Source: Leucocoprinus leucothites (lineage: Eukaryota > Basidiomycota > Agaricomycetes > Agaricales > Agaricaceae). From it: 64,000 nt of DNA. Below are positions 60,567 through 64,000 of the stretch, piece after piece. The stretch covers positions 682,001 to 746,000 of the forward strand of contig JAACJO010000002.1 of the NCBI GenBank assembly GCA_013368445.1, in the 5' to 3' direction. Within the stretch, counting starts at the first letter, position 1. Every line of letters starts with the position of its first letter. The notes under the pieces were generated by a model. That model had not been told where the DNA came from, made no database searches, and was given only the letters and a program-made list of their open reading frames with translations. Both the position numbers and the translations under genes were made by a program.

Positions 60567-61557
60567 TGTGATGGACTTGGTGGCAGGTGGCAGGAGGTAA
60601 GCTTTGGGATAGAGCCTTCTTAAGGTATGGATTCGTGCGGGGCGTCCTTAGGGGTAAGATAGTGGAGATATTATTGCCAAGGGATGGACGTGGAACGAAT
60701 ACACCAAAAATAACAATCGCCCATGTGTGCCGGCCTCTCGTGTGCACTGTATTCAACGACAGCCTGTCCCTTTGACAGTTTCGCATGCAGAACCCTGTCT
60801 ATTCCTGCAACAGGAACGGAGGTGCTTCGATGCTCCGATGGTCAGGACATAAAGGGCATAATAAGAGGAGGCTCCCTTTGGCATAGCCCTCAAAGTTCAT
60901 AAATTGAATGCCACCGGGCTAAAACTCGTTCATAGCCGATTCGTGGAGCCTGAGTTCGTTCCATGGCTATCAGCCCTTATAGAACATGGGAGTAGTAGAA
61001 TGACAGCTTGGTGGTGTAATACGTATGACCTTCTTAATTCAGGAAGGGGACGGACACGAATAGAAGGCTGAGAAAAGCCAGGATGAATCGGGATGGCGAC
61101 TGCACCATAAATCGGGCATCCCAGCTGTCACGGATTGTTATCTTGACGGGTGGATATCAAGGATCAATGTCTGCGTTTCCTTGGGGCCAAACGATTGGTA
61201 GTTGGATAGAGGTCTTTATCATAGTCGTTTGACGTTGAGAACGCTCAGAGCCTAAGGGTTGGTTGATCATAGGATGATCGGGAATAAGCAGGCGCCAGAT
61301 CCAGGATTGTAGTCAGATACCCTTTTCAGTCTCATCAAAACGAGCGCTATCAGGCCCAGCCGTTTCTGGCCTTCGTGCGAGATTGGGCGGCGTGAATAAG
61401 GTTGGTTGGTTGGCACCGTCCAAGCCCTATCAGCTGCTAAAATTAGAGCAATGTTATTTGGGTTTAATTGATGTTTACCTCTGAGTCAAGCAAGTACAAC
61501 TAATTACCTCATCGCTTTGTCCTCGAATAGGCAGCTAATTTCTGTACCTTGACTGGG
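60567..61557. other. Divergent intergenic region permease/GPATCH1-like
   Basis: About 990 bases. Promoter region for both genes; GATA-type sites are present only at about chance frequency. Confidence 0.5.
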
Positions 61558-64000
61558 ATGAGCAATCGTCTGAAGCGCAAGCTAAATGACCTCGGAGTCG
61601 ATACTGCAAGTTCTAAAGCAAATGAGTCATTCTGCTTGGTCCGTGCCTCGCTTTCATGTCCTTCAATGTGAACTAATAGCCGTGAAGATAGGCACTCCTC
61701 TTCCTCCCCTAGAGAAATCGAAAGATTTAGGGGAGTTTGTACCTCTCTGGAAACAAGAAGTTGGTTCTTCTCTCTATCATTCCACCCTGTAAATTTATTC
61801 AGCTATAGGTACGCGATGAGCAAGGTAGACGACGATTACACGGCGCATTTACTGGAGGTTTCTCTGCTGGTTATTTCAACTCTGTTGGGTCAAAAGAAGG
61901 TAAGGATCTGCTTAATATGTTGCGGTATTGTCGCTTCATTGACCCATTTTTGTGGAAAGGATGGACACCCTCGACTTTCGTGTCATCCCGAGGCGACAGG
62001 GCAAAAGCCAAGGCTGCTCGACCTGAAGACTTCATGGACGAGGAGGACCTTCAAGAACTCCGGGAAAGTAGGACAATTGTGGATACTACTCAAGAAATGG
62101 ATCTGACTGGAGGGACTGCGGCCGAATTTGCCAAGCGTCAAGGAGGCGATGATCATGAACAGGAGTACGGAGATCTTGTTTGATTTCATGCATACTTCCG
62201 CTCATTTTAGTTTTAGTGGTATTGTCCATGCTCTTCAATCTACCCTACTCCCTCCTCCAACTGATTCCGTCGGTGCACAAATACTGAAGAAAATGGGATG
62301 GCGAGTTGGGAGTGGAATAGGCCCTCGAGTGTCGCTCCGGCAACGTAGGCTGCAGGATCTCCAGTCGTCATCTCCCTATGGAACAAGAGCAGCCATCGAT
62401 GATATCAAAATCACGGAGGAAGACGAAGAAGGCAACAAGCATACATATGCACCACGAGATACTCCCGTCCTAATCGTTGAAAGAAAAGACAATGCTCACG
62501 GTCTTGGTTATCGACCTGGTATGACGCTTCACGACAGCCTAGGTTCATCCAACCAGAGAGGTTCTGGTGACCCTCGAATATCAGGTTCGTTCTGTCTTGC
62601 TCCCCTGTCTATCTTACCTGATTTTTAAATAGCTGGGTTTGGTCTCGGAGCCCTAAACGATGCTGATGAAGATGACCTTGATGTATACGATGGCGACTTC
62701 AAATCAGCCAGGAATCGACTAGCGTATGACGCCCAACATGTAGATGATGTTTTGGTTTTAGGTGGTAAGACCAGTGTTTCCAGGCTGGACAAGGTAAATT
62801 CACGAGCTATCACCATCAAGCTCCCACTGAACCAACATAGAGACCCGTCACATCGCATTCTGCGACTTTCCGGGATGGTAGTAGAGTGCTATCAGGGTTT
62901 GTACTTTCCGAAAAGCCTGTGATGGAAGAACGATGGTTCCCACTCTCAGATATCCCGCCGGGTTGGAAACCAAATCCTCAGCGTATCTGGGAGGAGAACA
63001 AAGAGAATATAGCGAAGCATGAAACTCAGCAAGAGCCGCTCCCTCATGAGAAGTGGAAAGCGTCAACAATGACGGCTGGCGAAGTAAGGCATTATTATTT
63101 TCCCTCCATGATATTATTCTAATGCCCTCAAAGCGAGGTACCATACTGGGTGAAGCACCTCTAAATGCTGGGCCTCGTTCAGTATTTGATTATCTGTCCG
63201 AGAAGGATCGCGAAAGGCTCAAAACAATAGCTGCTACTGCCGCCTCTGGTGGACCACTCGCCGCTCCGCCATTTTCGATGCCTCGAACAGAGCCTCACAT
63301 AGCAGAAGCTGCCCTCAAAGGCTTTCAACCTTTCACTTCCGAACCCGCAAAACAAGAAAGGTATATCACCTATCTGCGATCACAAGTCAGCTCGGACGCT
63401 CCGCCCCTGCGAGCACTGCCAAACCAACGGCCCGATGAATTTCAGAAAGAGGTTGAAGATTACGCGAAAGCTGCGACGATATTCAAGCCTGTATCGGGCG
63501 CGATGGCCGGTCGGTTTCAGACTGCAACGCATATTGATCAAGGGCCAAAAATACATGAAGGGTTGCACCAACCCACCACCGCCGAACTAGAAGCTTTGGA
63601 AGAGAAGCGGAGGAAAGAGGAGGAAGAGAAGCTAAGCCCACAGGCGCATGCAGCTAAGCTTGGGATGTATGGACCTATGACGCGGGAGGTGAAGTCATGG
63701 CAGCCGGCGCGCCTGCTATGCAAAAGATTTGGCTTGAGGGAGCCAGAAATGTCCCAAGAAGATATAGACGCAAGCTCAAGTTCAACAAAAGACCCTTCGT
63801 TCACCACATCAGAAGCAGAGGAGGCTTTCCGCCAAGCTGCTGGTTCGAATACCGGGGCTTCGTCCTCGCAACAAACCGATTCAAACGGATCCCGAAACTT
63901 AGCCAACATCGGGCTTGGGGAAGATGAAACTCAGGGGCGAGACACATTAACGTATCAGCGGCCTGCGATGGATGTCTTCAAGGCAATTTTTGCCAGTGAC
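61558..64000 (+). CDS. GPATCH1-like G-patch splicing protein (cut by window edge)
   Basis: The start MSNRLKRKLNDLGVDTASSK is followed by a 49-nt intron (61639-61687) to FCL-IGTPLPPLEKSKDLGEF, then GRRRLHGAFTGGFSAGYFNS. The N-terminal family domain continues with ARPEDFMDEEDLQELRES. The G-patch core lies at 62,270-62,340 (ILKKMGWRVGSGIGPRVSL), with a later YGTRAAIDDIKITEEDEEG and GLGYRPG. Next are GFGLGALNDADEDDLDVYDGD, SGFVLSEKPV, WFPLSDIPPGWKPNPQRIWE, and a coiled charged region, still open at 64,000 (AMDVFKAIFASD). GPATCH1/TOUGH proteins belong to the spliceosome and contact DEAH helicases through the G-patch. The 3' end lies outside the window. Confidence 0.87.

Noticed and set aside
60567..61557. 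Several GATA-type sites upstream of the amino-acid permease (60,657; 60,967; 61,347; 61,427)
   Set aside because: About three are expected by chance in 990 bp on both strands, so there is no enrichment to support nitrogen control.
1..64000. Transposons, LTRs or CRISPR arrays
   Set aside because: I saw no reverse transcriptase, integrase or transposase motifs, no paired LTRs with target-site duplications, and no regularly spaced repeats.

Overview
The window is nuclear DNA of a filamentous basidiomycete, most likely an agaricomycete mushroom-type fungus. The evidence is dense short introns (about 48-70 nt), a NACHT (STAND-type) NTPase gene, a WW-like/transmembrane gene of a type I associate with mushroom genomes, and Rom-type RhoGEFs with two DH domains. 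I count about 19 protein-coding genes that look intact (two cut by the window edges), three broken or shortened copies, and one tRNA.

Left part (1-17,660). The 3' end of an Argonaute gene (1-1,121) is followed by WAPL (cohesin release factor, minus strand) and BIR1/survivin (chromosomal passenger, plus strand). WAPL and BIR1 share a promoter of about 190 bp with two ACGCGT boxes. A second, complete Argonaute gene (10,782-15,168) follows. Its 3' end and downstream DNA repeat the first unit, but WAPL and the first two thirds of BIR1 are missing, so a decayed BIR1 tail (15,330-16,480) sits directly behind the second Argonaute. The layout reads as a tandem AGO-WAPL-BIR1 duplication followed by an internal deletion of about 6.1 kb.

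Middle part (17,660-37,500). After 1.8 kb with no recognisable gene come an F-box gene, a UBA-zinc finger-UBX gene (minus), a large RhoGEF (DEP-DH-DH-PH-CNH), a GFA/CENP-V-type zinc protein, a KHDC4-like KH protein (minus), a ZNF511-like C2H2 protein, and an unrecognised intronless 631-aa Ser/Pro-rich protein.

Right part (37,500-64,000). This is a rearranged RhoGEF cluster: a shortened copy (37,978-41,017) without CNH lies head-to-head with a NACHT NTPase gene; a full-length copy (47,579-53,292) has a single-base frameshift in DH2; a relic lies at 56,210-57,170. Between and around them are tRNA-Ile(AAT), the WW-like/transmembrane gene and a TRM140/METTL-type tRNA m3C methyltransferase. An amino-acid permease (minus) and a GPATCH1-type splicing protein that runs off the right edge complete the window.

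Functional themes: small-RNA silencing and chromosome segregation on the left (AGO, WAPL, BIR1), and Rho1/cell-wall-integrity signalling beside a possible innate-immune NTPase on the right. Several gene models need unusual splicing: a 3-nt and a 7-nt micro-exon, two GC-AG introns, and a stop-codon-only last exon.
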